Shown: positions 1 through 8,009 of the stretch, in pieces
Layout of the letters: the number at the start of each line of letters is the position of its first letter
Numbering within the stretch: position 1 is the first letter of the stretch
Source: Mycolicibacterium mengxianglii
GTDB lineage: Bacteria; Actinomycetota; Actinomycetes; Mycobacteriales; Mycobacteriaceae
Reading direction: 5' to 3'
Assembly (NCBI RefSeq): GCF_015710575.1
Contig: NZ_CP065373.1
Span: forward strand, 1,426,001 to 1,490,000
DNA length: 64,000 bases
Notes under the pieces: model-generated
Told to the model about the DNA's origin: nothing
Databases searched by the model: none
What the model saw: only the letters and a program-made list of their open reading frames with translations
Translations under genes and position numbers: made by a program

Positions 1-125
1 CGGCCGTGGTTCTGCCGGCTGCTTTCGGACTGGTCACACTATGTTCACCGGATTGACCTGCGTACACGGCCCAAATTGTCGTGCAGGACGCAGCGATCCG
101 TGGTGGACTGTGCGACGGAGGAGCC

Positions 126-773
126 ATGGTCCAGCGCAAGCGAAACCAACTGAATAGGGTTGGCCACCGTACGCCGTCGGGCCGACCCGGGTCGAGCACG
201 CCGTCGCCTCTGCACAGCGTGGATATGGTCGGGCCGCCGCCCGAGGCGAACTCGGTGTGGGGCCGCCGTCGGGTGCTGTTGCTGAATTCCACCTACGAGC
301 CACTCACTGCGCTGCCGATGCGTCGAGCCATCGTGATGCTGCTGTGCGGCAAGGCCGACGTGGTGCACGATGACCCTTCGGGACCGGTGATCCACTCGGC
401 GACGCGGACCATCGTGGTGCCCTCGGTAATCCGGTTGCGCACGTTTGTCCGGGTGCCGTACCGGGCGCGTATTCCCATGACCCGCGCCGCCCTGATGCAC
501 CGCGACCGCTTCCGCTGCGCGTACTGCGGCGCCAAGGCTGACACCGTCGACCACGTGGTGCCGCGCAGCCTCGGCGGCGAGCACACCTGGGAGAACTGCG
601 TGGCCTGCTGCGCCTCCTGTAACCACCGCAAGGCCGACAAGATGCTCTCGGAGTTGGGCTGGACGCTGCGGGTGACGCCGATGCCTCCCAAGGGGCAGCA
701 CTGGCGACTGCTGTCGACGGTCAAGGAGCTTGATCCCGCCTGGATGCGCTACCTGGGTGAGGGCGCGGCCTGA
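126..773 (+). CDS. HNH endonuclease family protein
   Basis: Predicted HNH nuclease of about 215 residues. The C-terminal half carries a zinc-knuckle HNH core: CAYC, then DHVVPRS (the catalytic-type DH), then CASCNHRKAD, so both Cys pairs and the Asn/His of the fold are present. The N-terminal 40 residues are basic and look disordered. I chose ATG at 126 because a strong GGAGGAG ribosome site lies just upstream; a GTG at 81 would add 15 residues. It sits upstream of the ctaI/ctaJ-like pair, as Rv2469c does in M. tuberculosis by my recollection of that locus. Nothing nearby suggests a restriction system or a mobile element, so its biological target is unknown. The family call is firm and the role is not. 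Confidence 0.85.
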   Translation: MVQRKRNQLNRVGHRTPSGRPGSSTPSPLHSVDMVGPPPEANSVWGRRRVLLLNSTYEPLTALPMRRAIVMLLCGKADVVHDDPSGPVIHSATRTIVVPSVIRLRTFVRVPYRARIPMTRAALMHRDRFRCAYCGAKADTVDHVVPRSLGGEHTWENCVACCASCNHRKADKMLSELGWTLRVTPMPPKGQHWRLLSTVKELDPAWMRYLGEGAA

Positions 774-811
774 AAACCGTGGCTCGCTCCGCCACCGCTG
801 TGTCGGTGGGA

Positions 812-817
812 TAAATT
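812..817 (+). promoter_or_regulatory. -10 element of a probable leaderless promoter (ctaI-like gene)
   Basis: TAAATT fits the mycobacterial TANNNT -10 and is followed by 6 nt and then the GTG start at 824, so transcription should begin at or next to the start codon. There is no Shine-Dalgarno sequence between them. Confidence 0.5.
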
Positions 818-823
818 TGGCCC

Positions 824-1060
824 GTGACCGAAACCGCTCTGACCCACATGCTGCTGGGGGGTGTGCCCCTGCTGCTCACCGCGGTGCTCGCAGCGATCAT
901 CTGGCGCAAGCCCGGGCCGCACCCAGCGCCGTACAAGCTCTCTGAGCAGTGGACCCACGAGCCCATCCTGTGGGCCGCCACCGAAGAAGTGATCGGTGAC
1001 CCGCACGGACATGGTTCGCACGAATTCACTGTGGGAGGTGGCGCAAGTGGTAAGTGGTGA
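824..1060 (+). CDS. small single-pass membrane protein, CtaI-like supercomplex subunit
   Basis: A 78-residue protein starting at GTG, with one hydrophobic segment at about residues 9-27 and a hydrophilic His/Gly-rich tail. The size, topology and position directly before a DUF5130-type gene match the pair described as CtaI and CtaJ in structures of the M. smegmatis cytochrome bc1-aa3 supercomplex; I make this match from memory and not by alignment. If right, it sits in the cytoplasmic membrane on the periphery of cytochrome aa3 oxidase. Its stop codon lies 14 bp inside the next gene, so the two are translationally coupled. The start looks leaderless, with a TANNNT hexamer six bases before GTG. 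Confidence 0.6.
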   Translation: MTETALTHMLLGGVPLLLTAVLAAIIWRKPGPHPAPYKLSEQWTHEPILWAATEEVIGDPHGHGSHEFTVGGGASGKW

Positions 1061-1529
1061 TCATCACAGCACCGAGGTTCTGAAGCAGGAGTCGGAGAAA
1101 CTGCCCTACGGCTGGGCGCTGACCTACAGCGGTCGGCTGTCCGGGGTCACCGAGCCGGGTGAGCTGTCGGAGACCTATCCGTTCTCCATCAAGGAGCGCG
1201 TGGAACTCGACGACGCGCTGAAGTACTGCTCGCGGGCATCGAAGGCCCGCTTCGCCGTCTACATCGGCGACTTGGGTGCGCCCACCGCCGCCGCAGCTCG
1301 GGCGATTCTGGCCAAGGTCCCGACCCCCAATGAGGCAGTCCTGATCGCGGTGTCGCCCAACCAGAGGGTCATCGAGGTGGTTTACGGCGCTGGACTGCAG
1401 GGCCGTGGCGCCGAGTCCGCCGCACCGCTCGGGGTGGCCGCCGCCGCATCGGCATTCCAAGAAGGCAACCTCATCGACGGTCTGGTCAGCGCCGTCCGCG
1501 TGATGTCGGCAGCCATTTCCCGTCCCTGA
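1047..1529 (+). CDS. DUF5130 family protein, CtaJ-like cytochrome oxidase-associated subunit
   Basis: About 160 residues from GTG at 1047, preceded by GGGAGG at 8-nt spacing; a longer reading from 996 lacks such a site. The protein resembles TPM/DUF5130 domains: an alpha/beta core (residues about 55-120) with FAVYIGDLG and [17 protein letters not shown], then a helical C-terminus. It overlaps the preceding ctaI-like gene by 14 bp, which supports a shared complex. By recollection the M. smegmatis orthologue co-purifies with the bc1-aa3 supercomplex. No catalytic residues are evident. The family assignment is fairly strong; the subunit role is inferred from gene pairing. Confidence 0.65.
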   Translation: MVSGDHHSTEVLKQESEKLPYGWALTYSGRLSGVTEPGELSETYPFSIKERVELDDALKYCSRASKARFAVYIGDLGAPTAAAARAILAKVPTPNEAVLIAVSPNQRVIEVVYGAGLQGRGAESAAPLGVAAAASAFQEGNLIDGLVSAVRVMSAAISRP

Positions 1530-1547
1530 TTTTTCTTACCCCCTTCC

Positions 1548-1606
1548 GCGAGCGTGCGCGTCCCCGTGAAACACGCCGAGCCTTCCTCGTGGAATGCGCA
1601 CGCTCG
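1548..1606. repeat. 59-bp extragenic palindromic repeat, copy 1
   Basis: A 59-nt element with complementary ends (GCGAGCGTGCG at the left, GCGCACGCTCG at the right). It aligns over its full length, without gaps, to the reverse complement of 1772-1830. It follows the ctaJ-like stop codon by 18 nt and could act as a terminator hairpin. It looks like a REP/MITE-type extragenic repeat. Confidence 0.7.
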
Positions 1607-1771
1607 TCGGGGTGAGCACGGCTGGGAGCGAAGCACCCTCAGGTGTGGCTCGCGAAATCACGCATGTCGCGGTCGCATGGGCTCGCCTCAGCGCCCGGAC
1701 CAGATCGGTTTCAGGTCACTGTCGACGCTCGGTCACGCCGCACAGCGATAGCAGAACACCCCTCCACGCCG

Positions 1772-1830
1772 CGAGCGTGCGTGCTCTACGAGAAAACCTC
1801 GGTGTGTCTGCCGGGGACACGCACGCTCGC
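1772..1830. repeat. 59-bp extragenic palindromic repeat, copy 2 (inverted)
   Basis: Second copy of the 1548-1606 element in opposite orientation, with the same terminal CGAGCGTGCG / GCACGCTCG ends and a diverged centre. It abuts a G-rich tandem tract and lies downstream of the convergent pepN gene, so each copy terminates or marks one of the two convergent genes. Confidence 0.7.
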
Positions 1831-1879
1831 GGGTGGGGTAGGTGGGGTAGGTGGGGTAGGCGGGTGGGGTAGGTGGGGG
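1831..1879 (+). repeat. G-rich tandem repeat (GTGGGGTAG units), potential G-quadruplex
   Basis: Five GGGG runs spaced by TAGGT-type linkers form imperfect 9-bp tandem units ending one base before the pepN stop codon. Runs of four guanines with 4-5 nt loops satisfy the simple G-quadruplex pattern on the + strand, which is the non-coding strand relative to pepN. Confidence 0.7.
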
Positions 1880-4468
1880 CTAACCCGCGTCGAAGGTGCG
1901 GGCGCGCAGGGACCGCTCCACCCCGGCGCGGCCCTCGATCACCAGGCGGCGCAACGCCGGCGGGACCTCGGGGTCAGACAAGAACCGGTCGGCTGCGTCG
2001 AGGCCGGCCTGACTGATATTCCACGACGGATACAGCCCGACGACGACGGTCTGGGCCACCTCGCTCGAACGCCGTGCCCAGACTCCGCTGATCGTCTCGA
2101 AGTAGCGATCGGTGAACGGCATCAGCAGCTCAGCCTGCCCGGGCCGGACGAATCCACCGATGATGGCCCGGCCGGTGATGTTGGCCAGGGTGTCGTCCTC
2201 GATCACCTGAGTCCACGCCGCCTCTTTGACCTCGCGCTGAGGTCGGGCCGCCCCGGCGGCGGCGGCATTACGCCGACCGGCCGCAGTCGGGTCGGTCTTG
2301 GCCTCGTTGTCGATGAACGGCGTCTCGATACCGTCGGCGTCGAGATCGCCGCTGGCGGCCAGCGCGGTGACGATCCGCCAGCGCAGATCCGTGTCGATCA
2401 CCAGACCCGGCAGGTTCACCGCGGCGGGCTCGTTGTCCAGCAGCGTCGCCAGCACGGCAACGTGGTTGCGGGACAGCACCGACGCGCACAGGGCATTGAC
2501 AAACGCCAGCTGATGATCCGAACCGGGTTCGGCCTCGTGTGCCAGGTCCAGCAGACGGTCCGCGAACGCCGGCCACCCGGTGGAGTTCGCCCACTCCTGC
2601 TCGGCGTAGGAACCCAGGGCCGTCTGAGCTTGCAGCAGTAGCCGTTGCGCCACCCCGACCTCAGTCTCGGCGTGCACACCGCTCATGACCAGAGCGACGA
2701 AATCACGGGCCTTCAGCTCGGCGTCGCGGGTCATCTCCCACGCCGCTGACCACGCCAGCGTGCGCGGCAGCGGCTCGGCGATGTCGGCGATCCGGGTGAG
2801 CACCGTCTCCAGGGAATCCGGGTCGAGCCGCAGCGAGCAGTAGGTCAGGTCGTCGTCATTGACCAGGATCAGCTTGCCGCGCGAAACTCCCTGCAGGGCA
2901 GCGACTTCGGTGGTCTCGCCATCGATGTCGAGCTCTTCGCGGTGCACCCGCACCAATTTGCCCGAGCCGTCGTCGTCATAGATACCCACCGCGAGCCGGT
3001 GTACGCGGGTCTCCCCGGCGCCCGGTGCGGCCCCGCCCTGATTGATCGCAAACCGGGTGAATGTGCCGTCTGCGTCGACGTCGAAGTCGGCGCGCAATGT
3101 GTTGAGCCCGGTGGTCTTGAGCCACTGCCTGCCCCAGCCGGACAGGTCTCGGCCCGACGACTTCTCCAGGGCGCCCAGCAGGTCACTGAAGGTGGCGTTG
3201 CCGAAAGCGTGGTCGCGGAAGTAGTCGCGCAGCCCGGCCAGGAACGATTCCAGCCCGACGTAGGCGACGAGTTGCTTGAGGACGCTGGCGCCCTTGGCGT
3301 AGGTGATGCCGTCGAAGTTGACCTCGACGGCGTGCAGATCGGGAATCTCCGCGGCAACGGGGTGTGTCGACGGCAGCTGGTCCTGCCGGTACGCCCACGA
3401 CTTCTCGACGTTGGCGAACGTCGTCCACGCTTGCGTGTACTCGGTGGCCTCGGCCTGACACAGTACCGACGCGAACGTGGCGAACGACTCGTTGAGCCAC
3501 AGGTCGTCCCACCACTGCATGGTGACCAGGTCGCCGAACCACATGTGCGCCATCTCGTGCAGCACGGTCTCGGCGCGCCGCTCGTAGGACGCGCGGGTGA
3601 CCTTGCTGCGGAACACGTAGTCCTCGAGGAAGGTCACCGCGCCGGCGTTCTCCATGGCGCCGGCATTGAACTCCGGAACGAACAACTGGTCGTACTTGCC
3701 GAACGCGTACGGAATCCCGAAGTTGTTGTGGTAGAACGCGAAACCCTGCTTGGTCTCGGTGAACAGACGCTCCTGGTCCATGAATTCCGCCAGCGAGGCC
3801 CGGCAGAAGATCCCCAAGGGGATCTCGCCGTGCTCGTCACTGTAGGAGTCGTCCCAGCGGGCGTACGGGCCGGCGATCAACGCGACCAGGTAGGTGCTCA
3901 TCCGTGGTGTCGTCGCGAAGGTGTGGATCTTGGCGCCCCCGTCGCCGTCCTCGGCCAGGGTGGTGGCGCCGTTGGAGACCACCTGCCAGTGCGCGGGAGC
4001 GGTCACGGTGATGTCGAACGCGGCCTTGAGATCAGGCTGATCGAAACATGCGAACATCCGTTTGGCGTCTGCGGTTTCGAACTGCGAGTACAGGTACACC
4101 TCGCTGTCGACGGGATCGACGAAACGGTGCAGGCCCTCGCCGGTGTTGGAGTACCGGCAGTCGGCGTCGATGACGACGACATTGTGTTCGGCCAGCCCCC
4201 GCAGTGCGACGCCGGTGGACTCGTCATAGCCGGAAACGTCCAGCTCATGACCGTTGAGGGTGGCGCTGCGCACGGTGTCAGCGGCGATGTCGAGATAGGT
4301 GTCGGCGCCTGCCAGGGCGTCGAATTCGACTGTTGTCACCGACCGAAACGTGCGCTCGCCGGGGGCGCCGCTGCCGTCGGTGAGATCCAACGCGATGCGA
4401 TAGCTGTCGACGGTAACCAGCGCGGCGCGCTCGGCTGCCTGGTCCTGGGTCAGATTGGGAAGTGCCAC
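1880..4468 (-). CDS. pepN: aminopeptidase N (M1 family zinc metallopeptidase)
   Basis: Cytoplasmic M1 aminopeptidase of about 862 residues, the usual length of actinobacterial PepN. It removes N-terminal amino acids in the last steps of protein turnover. The substrate-binding GAMEN motif is near residue 269 and the zinc/catalytic HEMAH near residue 302, followed by NESFA, which supplies the third ligand Glu; a large alpha-helical C-terminal domain follows. GTG at 4468 was chosen because the 29 codons above it show no family similarity and the residues after it match the usual PepN N-terminus. It is divergent from the Rv2466c-like gene, as in M. tuberculosis. Confidence 0.95.
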   Translation of the reverse strand: MALPNLTQDQAAERAALVTVDSYRIALDLTDGSGAPGERTFRSVTTVEFDALAGADTYLDIAADTVRSATLNGHELDVSGYDESTGVALRGLAEHNVVVIDADCRYSNTGEGLHRFVDPVDSEVYLYSQFETADAKRMFACFDQPDLKAAFDITVTAPAHWQVVSNGATTLAEDGDGGAKIHTFATTPRMSTYLVALIAGPYARWDDSYSDEHGEIPLGIFCRASLAEFMDQERLFTETKQGFAFYHNNFGIPYAFGKYDQLFVPEFNAGAMENAGAVTFLEDYVFRSKVTRASYERRAETVLHEMAHMWFGDLVTMQWWDDLWLNESFATFASVLCQAEATEYTQAWTTFANVEKSWAYRQDQLPSTHPVAAEIPDLHAVEVNFDGITYAKGASVLKQLVAYVGLESFLAGLRDYFRDHAFGNATFSDLLGALEKSSGRDLSGWGRQWLKTTGLNTLRADFDVDADGTFTRFAINQGGAAPGAGETRVHRLAVGIYDDDGSGKLVRVHREELDIDGETTEVAALQGVSRGKLILVNDDDLTYCSLRLDPDSLETVLTRIADIAEPLPRTLAWSAAWEMTRDAELKARDFVALVMSGVHAETEVGVAQRLLLQAQTALGSYAEQEWANSTGWPAFADRLLDLAHEAEPGSDHQLAFVNALCASVLSRNHVAVLATLLDNEPAAVNLPGLVIDTDLRWRIVTALAASGDLDADGIETPFIDNEAKTDPTAAGRRNAAAAGAARPQREVKEAAWTQVIEDDTLANITGRAIIGGFVRPGQAELLMPFTDRYFETISGVWARRSSEVAQTVVVGLYPSWNISQAGLDAADRFLSDPEVPPALRRLVIEGRAGVERSLRARTFDAG

Positions 4469-4492
4469 GCTGATAAACACTAGTGGGAGATC

Positions 4493-4519
4493 GGGAACAC
4501 AGCGCGAGAGTGCACAGTT
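4493..4519 (+). promoter_or_regulatory. SigH-type promoter
   Basis: GGGAAC at 4493-4498 and GTT at 4517-4519, with 18 nt between the GGAAC and GTT blocks, match the mycobacterial SigH pattern. It lies about 40 nt before the ATG of the Rv2466c-like gene, whose M. tuberculosis orthologue is a known SigH-regulon member. Confidence 0.65.
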
Positions 4520-4557
4520 GTGCTGAACGAAATTGTGTCCATCGAGAGGATCCACTT

Positions 4558-5190
4558 ATGGCAGGCAAATCCGACGGAAAAGATTCAGCAGGTTTCTGGT
4601 TCGACCCACTGTGCCCCTGGTGCTGGATCACCTCGCGGTGGATCCTCGAGGTCGAGAAGGTCCGCGACATCGATGTCGAGTTCCACGTCATGAGTCTGGC
4701 GGTGCTCAACGAGGGTCGTGACCTTCCCGAGGAGTACCAGGAGGCGATGAAGAAGGCGTGGGGTCCGGTGCGCGTGGCGATCGCCGCCGAACAGGAACAC
4801 GGCCCCGAAGTCCTTTCTCCCCTCTACACCGCGATGGGCACCAGGATCCACAACGAGGGCTACCGGGAGACCGATCCCGACTTCACCCGGGTCATCGCCG
4901 AGTCGTTGCAGGAAGTGGGCCTGCCCGCCGAACTCGCCGAAGCCGCGAAGACCGACAAGTACGACGACGCCCTGCGCAAGAGCCATCACGCCGGCATGGA
5001 CGCTGTGGGCGATGATGTCGGCACCCCGACGATTCACGTCAACGGTGTTGCGTTCTTCGGCCCGGTGTTGTCGCGGATTCCCCGCGGGGAAGAGGCCGGG
5101 AAGTTGTGGGATGCCTCGGTGACGTTCGCCTCGTATCCACACTTCTGGGAGCTCAAGCGCACCCGTACCGAGCGGCCCGAGTTCGACTGA
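4558..5190 (+). CDS. mycothiol-dependent DsbA-fold reductase (Rv2466c orthologue)
   Basis: A 210-residue thioredoxin-fold protein of the DsbA family. The active-site CPWC is at residues 19-22 in [10 protein letters not shown], followed by the helical insertion and a cis-Pro segment (GTPTIHVNG) near residue 155. The M. tuberculosis orthologue Rv2466c is a mycothiol-dependent reductase/nitroreductase that activates thienopyrimidine prodrugs and protects against oxidative stress. Start ATG at 4558 follows GAGAGGA. It has its own SigH-like promoter and diverges from pepN, the same arrangement as Rv2466c/Rv2467. There is no signal peptide, so it acts in the cytosol. Confidence 0.9.
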   Translation: MAGKSDGKDSAGFWFDPLCPWCWITSRWILEVEKVRDIDVEFHVMSLAVLNEGRDLPEEYQEAMKKAWGPVRVAIAAEQEHGPEVLSPLYTAMGTRIHNEGYRETDPDFTRVIAESLQEVGLPAELAEAAKTDKYDDALRKSHHAGMDAVGDDVGTPTIHVNGVAFFGPVLSRIPRGEEAGKLWDASVTFASYPHFWELKRTRTERPEFD

Positions 5191-5281
5191 CCGCCGCGGG
5201 ATTGCCTGAATCCCTGACCGTTTCGGTCGATTGAGTAGGTTCGACGGTGGGGTTTGCCGGGTCCGAATTCGGCGCCCGGCT

Positions 5282-5287
5282 TACTCT
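5282..5287 (+). promoter_or_regulatory. -10 element of a probable leaderless promoter (deaminase gene)
   Basis: TACTCT followed by exactly 7 nt and then ATG at 5295; no ribosome-binding site. The same TACTCT-N7-ATG arrangement occurs before mobA. Confidence 0.55.
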
Positions 5288-5294
5288 ATCTCCC

Positions 5295-5741
5295 ATGACA
5301 CCGCACGAAATGCTCGACGTTGCCTACGCCGAGGCCCGAAAAGGCCTGGCTGAAGGCGGTATTCCGATTGGTGCCGCGTTGTTCACCAGCGACGGCCGGT
5401 TGCTGGGCAGCGGGCACAACCGCCGGGTCCAAGACGATGACCCGTCCGTGCACGCGGAGACGGATGCGTTCCGGGCGGCGGGCCGGCAACGGGACTACCG
5501 GTCGACGGTGATGGTCACCACGCTGTCACCGTGTTGGTACTGCAGCGGTCTCGTGCGGCAGTTCAACATCGGTGCCTTGGTGATCGGGGAGAGTCGCACG
5601 TTCACCGGCGGGCATGACTGGCTGGCGCAGAACGGCGTCTCGGTGACTGTCCTCGATGACGAGCGCTGCGTCGCGATGATGACCGGGTTCATTGCCGACA
5701 ACCCGTTGCTGTGGAACGAGGACATCGGAGTCAGCGTGTGA
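5295..5741 (+). CDS. cytosine deaminase-like nucleobase/nucleoside deaminase
   Basis: A 148-residue zinc deaminase of the CDA superfamily. Zinc ligands and the catalytic Glu are intact: H53-A-E55 and C80-x-x-C83 (SPCWYC). The pattern TLSPCWYC with an IGE near residue 105 is closer to yeast cytosine deaminase than to guanine deaminase or TadA. It would hydrolyse an exocyclic amine of a free pyrimidine (cytosine or a modified cytosine). The next gene starts inside its stop codon, so it is translationally coupled to an IPNS-like dioxygenase, which points to a shared nucleobase substrate or pathway. The exact substrate cannot be set from sequence. Confidence 0.8.
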   Translation: MTPHEMLDVAYAEARKGLAEGGIPIGAALFTSDGRLLGSGHNRRVQDDDPSVHAETDAFRAAGRQRDYRSTVMVTTLSPCWYCSGLVRQFNIGALVIGESRTFTGGHDWLAQNGVSVTVLDDERCVAMMTGFIADNPLLWNEDIGVSV

Positions 5742-6697
5742 GTGCCGTTGCCACAGTTGATATTTCACGATGGTATGCCGGGGGAGCTGACGCGGACGCA
5801 GTGGCCGCTGCCGTGGACGAGAGCCTGCAGCGCGCCGGCTTCATCCTGCTGACCGGCCACGGCGTGGATCCAGAGCTGTCCCGGGCCGTGCGCGCCGCCA
5901 GCCGGGAGTTCTTCGCGCTGCCGCAGTCGGTGAAGCAGCGGTACTCAGTACCCGTGGGCGGCCACGGCTGGATCGGGCCGGGTGCCGAAGCCAACGCCTA
6001 CGCCGAGGGCACCGAGACGCCACCGGACCTCAAAGAGAGCTTCAGCCTCGGGGCGGACACCGCGACCGGCGAAGCCGAGGTTGACCGGATCTGGTTCGCA
6101 CCCAACACCTGGCCGGCTGAAGTTCCGGGCCTGCAAGCGTTGGCCGAGGACTACACCGCCGCGATGCGCCGCCTCGCCGATGATCTGCTGGCGTTGTTCG
6201 CGCATGCGCTGGGGTTGGCGACCAATCCTTTCGCGGCCCTGGCGGATCGGCCCACCTGGACGATGAACATCAATCACTACCCGCCGGTGAGCGTGGTGGG
6301 GGAGCCCGAACCCGGCCAGTTCCGAATCGGCCCGCATACCGACTTCGGCACCGTGACGATCCTCGACCGGGAACCCGGCGCGGGTGGGCTGCAGGTTTAC
6401 TCCGAGGCGCAAGGGTGGGCGGACGCGCCATGGGAGCCGGGTGCGTTGACGGTCAATATCGGCGATCTGCTGGAGTACTGGAGCGGGCGGCGCTGGCCGT
6501 CGGGCCGGCACCGGGTCCTACCGCCGCAGTCGCACGCGCCAGAAGAAGACCTGGTTTCGCTCATCTACTTCTACGAGGCCAACCACGACGCGGTGATCAC
6601 GCCGCTGGAGCCGCCGATGGGGCGGGTGCCGGGCCTGGCCCCGGTCACGTCATCGGACTTCATCAAGGAGCGCCTCGACGCGATCACCGTGAGTTGA
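5738..6697 (+). CDS. isopenicillin-N-synthase-like Fe(II)/2-oxoglutarate dioxygenase
   Basis: A 319-residue DSBH oxygenase. The N-terminal DIOX_N domain spans about residues 5-110 (GFILLTGHGVDP). The iron triad is present: HTDFG (His and Asp, about residue 201) and the distal His in GRHRV. The RxS motif that normally binds 2-oxoglutarate is altered: the aligned stretch reads LVSLIYFYE, with Leu where Arg is expected. Start GTG at 5738 overlaps the deaminase stop (GTGA). Known relatives include fungal thymine-7-hydroxylase, which makes a nucleobase substrate attractive given the partner gene, but plant-like small-molecule oxidases are equally related. The family is firm; cosubstrate and substrate are open. 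Confidence 0.8.
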   Translation: MSAVATVDISRWYAGGADADAVAAAVDESLQRAGFILLTGHGVDPELSRAVRAASREFFALPQSVKQRYSVPVGGHGWIGPGAEANAYAEGTETPPDLKESFSLGADTATGEAEVDRIWFAPNTWPAEVPGLQALAEDYTAAMRRLADDLLALFAHALGLATNPFAALADRPTWTMNINHYPPVSVVGEPEPGQFRIGPHTDFGTVTILDREPGAGGLQVYSEAQGWADAPWEPGALTVNIGDLLEYWSGRRWPSGRHRVLPPQSHAPEEDLVSLIYFYEANHDAVITPLEPPMGRVPGLAPVTSSDFIKERLDAITVS

Positions 6698-6719
6698 TCG
6701 TCGGAGGGCAACAGCGAAC

Positions 6720-6752
6720 GGGCGCCGACTGCCTCAGTGGCAGTCGGCGCCC
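6720..6752. terminator. hairpin between convergent genes
   Basis: Perfect 14-bp stem (GGGCGCCGACTGCC / GGCAGTCGGCGCCC) with a 5-nt loop, between the dioxygenase and PGRS-like genes. There is no U-tract, as is common for mycobacterial terminators; it could serve both strands. Confidence 0.75.
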
Positions 6753-6774
6753 GTAAGTCACTCAAGGGGCGACG

Positions 6775-7860
6775 TTAGTCGGGATCGGGTGTGCCGTTGT
6801 CGCCGTCGGACCCGCCGGAGCTGCCGCCGGAGCCGCCGGACCCGCCGACGGTGCCGGTGCCACCAGTGCCGTTACCGCCCTTGCCACCGTCACCACCTTT
6901 GCCGGCGCCGATGATGCCGCCGTCGGCGTTACCGCCGGCGCCACCGGCGCCACCCTTGCCGGCACCGGTGCCCGCGGTCCCGTCGCCGCCGTCGCCGCCG
7001 TCGCCGCCATCACCGATCGAGCTGCCGGCACCGTCTCCGCCGGCACCGCCTGTGCCCGACTTACCCGCAGACGTGGTGGTGCCGTTGCCCCCTGCGCCGC
7101 CCGACCCGCCGGTCCCGGTGGTCGACAGGCCACCGGCACCGCCCGCGCCGCCGGTGGCGTTGCCTGCGGAGGCCGTGGCGTCACCGCCCAACCCGCCTTT
7201 GCCGCCATTGCCCTGCAGGACGCCGCTGCGCCCGGCGTTGCCGCCGGCGCCGCCCGTGGCGTTCGTTTCGTTGGCCTCGGTGTCCGGGTTGTCGGTAGCC
7301 GCCCCGGTGGTGTTGCCGCCGTTGCCGCCGTTACCGCTGAAGAAGCCGCCGTTACCGCCGGCGCCGCCGGCCTTGCCGACGCCGTTGGTTGTGCCGGTGG
7401 GGGAGGCGTCGCCGCCGTTGCCGCCGTTACCGAACAGAATGGCGGCCCCACCGGCGCCGCCGAATGCGCCGTCACCGCCGTTACCGAAGAAAAAGCCACC
7501 GCTTTCACCCTGGCAATTCGAAGTGCAGTCAGGATCGATCTCCAGGGCGTCGCGGCCGTCGCCGATCAGCCAGCCGCCGGGGCCGATGAGTGGCCGGAAG
7601 AAGTCGGAGTGCAGTCCCAACGCGTCGCCGACATCGGCGACGGCGTTGGCCTGGGCGCCACCCCTGCCGTTTTCCTGGTAGGCGGTTCCGAAGAGAGGAA
7701 GTGCCTCGTCGGTGTTGACCAGCTGAACGTCGGCGCTGATGGTTGGCGTGGTATCCGGCGTGGTCGCCACCAGCGCCGCGATCGATGCCATCGACGCGCC
7801 GGCGAACCCCGCCATGATGTAGGCGCGCAGGTAGTTACGCGGTTTACGGTGGTGCAGCAT
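6775..7860 (-). CDS. PGRS-like glycine-rich secreted or surface protein lacking a PE domain
   Basis: A 361-residue protein. After a basic N-terminus, a hydrophobic segment at about residues 15-32 looks like a signal or anchor. A 90-residue non-repetitive region follows with a CTSNC cysteine pair, and then about 240 residues of GGxGGx / GNGGNGG repeats typical of PE_PGRS proteins. The tail is acidic. No PE domain (no PE dipeptide or 110-residue helical hairpin) is present, so ESX-5-type PE export does not obviously apply. Large PGRS proteins are mainly a feature of slow growers, so this is notable in a rapid-grower context. Function unknown; a cell-envelope role is inferred. Confidence 0.75.
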   Translation of the reverse strand: MLHHRKPRNYLRAYIMAGFAGASMASIAALVATTPDTTPTISADVQLVNTDEALPLFGTAYQENGRGGAQANAVADVGDALGLHSDFFRPLIGPGGWLIGDGRDALEIDPDCTSNCQGESGGFFFGNGGDGAFGGAGGAAILFGNGGNGGDASPTGTTNGVGKAGGAGGNGGFFSGNGGNGGNTTGAATDNPDTEANETNATGGAGGNAGRSGVLQGNGGKGGLGGDATASAGNATGGAGGAGGLSTTGTGGSGGAGGNGTTTSAGKSGTGGAGGDGAGSSIGDGGDGGDGGDGTAGTGAGKGGAGGAGGNADGGIIGAGKGGDGGKGGNGTGGTGTVGGSGGSGGSSGGSDGDNGTPDPD

Positions 7861-7997
7861 GCCCCCGGGTTCAGCAACTGCGCTTGATCCCTCGTGGGGA
7901 CAGGTTCAGTCGGGTCCTGTTGCGACCTCGGGTGACCACGGCCGTGGCTGGTCACGAGGGCCGGGGACATCGCTGAGGAGCGCTCGTGGCGGGAAAG

Positions 7998-8003
7998 TAG
8001 GGT
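7998..8003 (+). promoter_or_regulatory. -10 element of a probable leaderless promoter (rpiB)
   Basis: TAGGGT (TANNNT) followed by 6 nt and then the ATG of rpiB, with no ribosome-binding site between. Confidence 0.5.
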
Positions 8004-8009
8004 TACCGC

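Noticed and set aside
1643..2641. Open frame reading through the G-rich tract with GGVGG-like repeats
   Set aside because: The Gly-rich stretch is a translation of the GTGGGGTAG tandem, and the rest overlaps pepN antisense.
2942..4483. Long open frame opposite pepN (over 500 codons)
   Set aside because: Antisense shadow of a high-GC gene; no family features, and pepN on the other strand is unmistakable.
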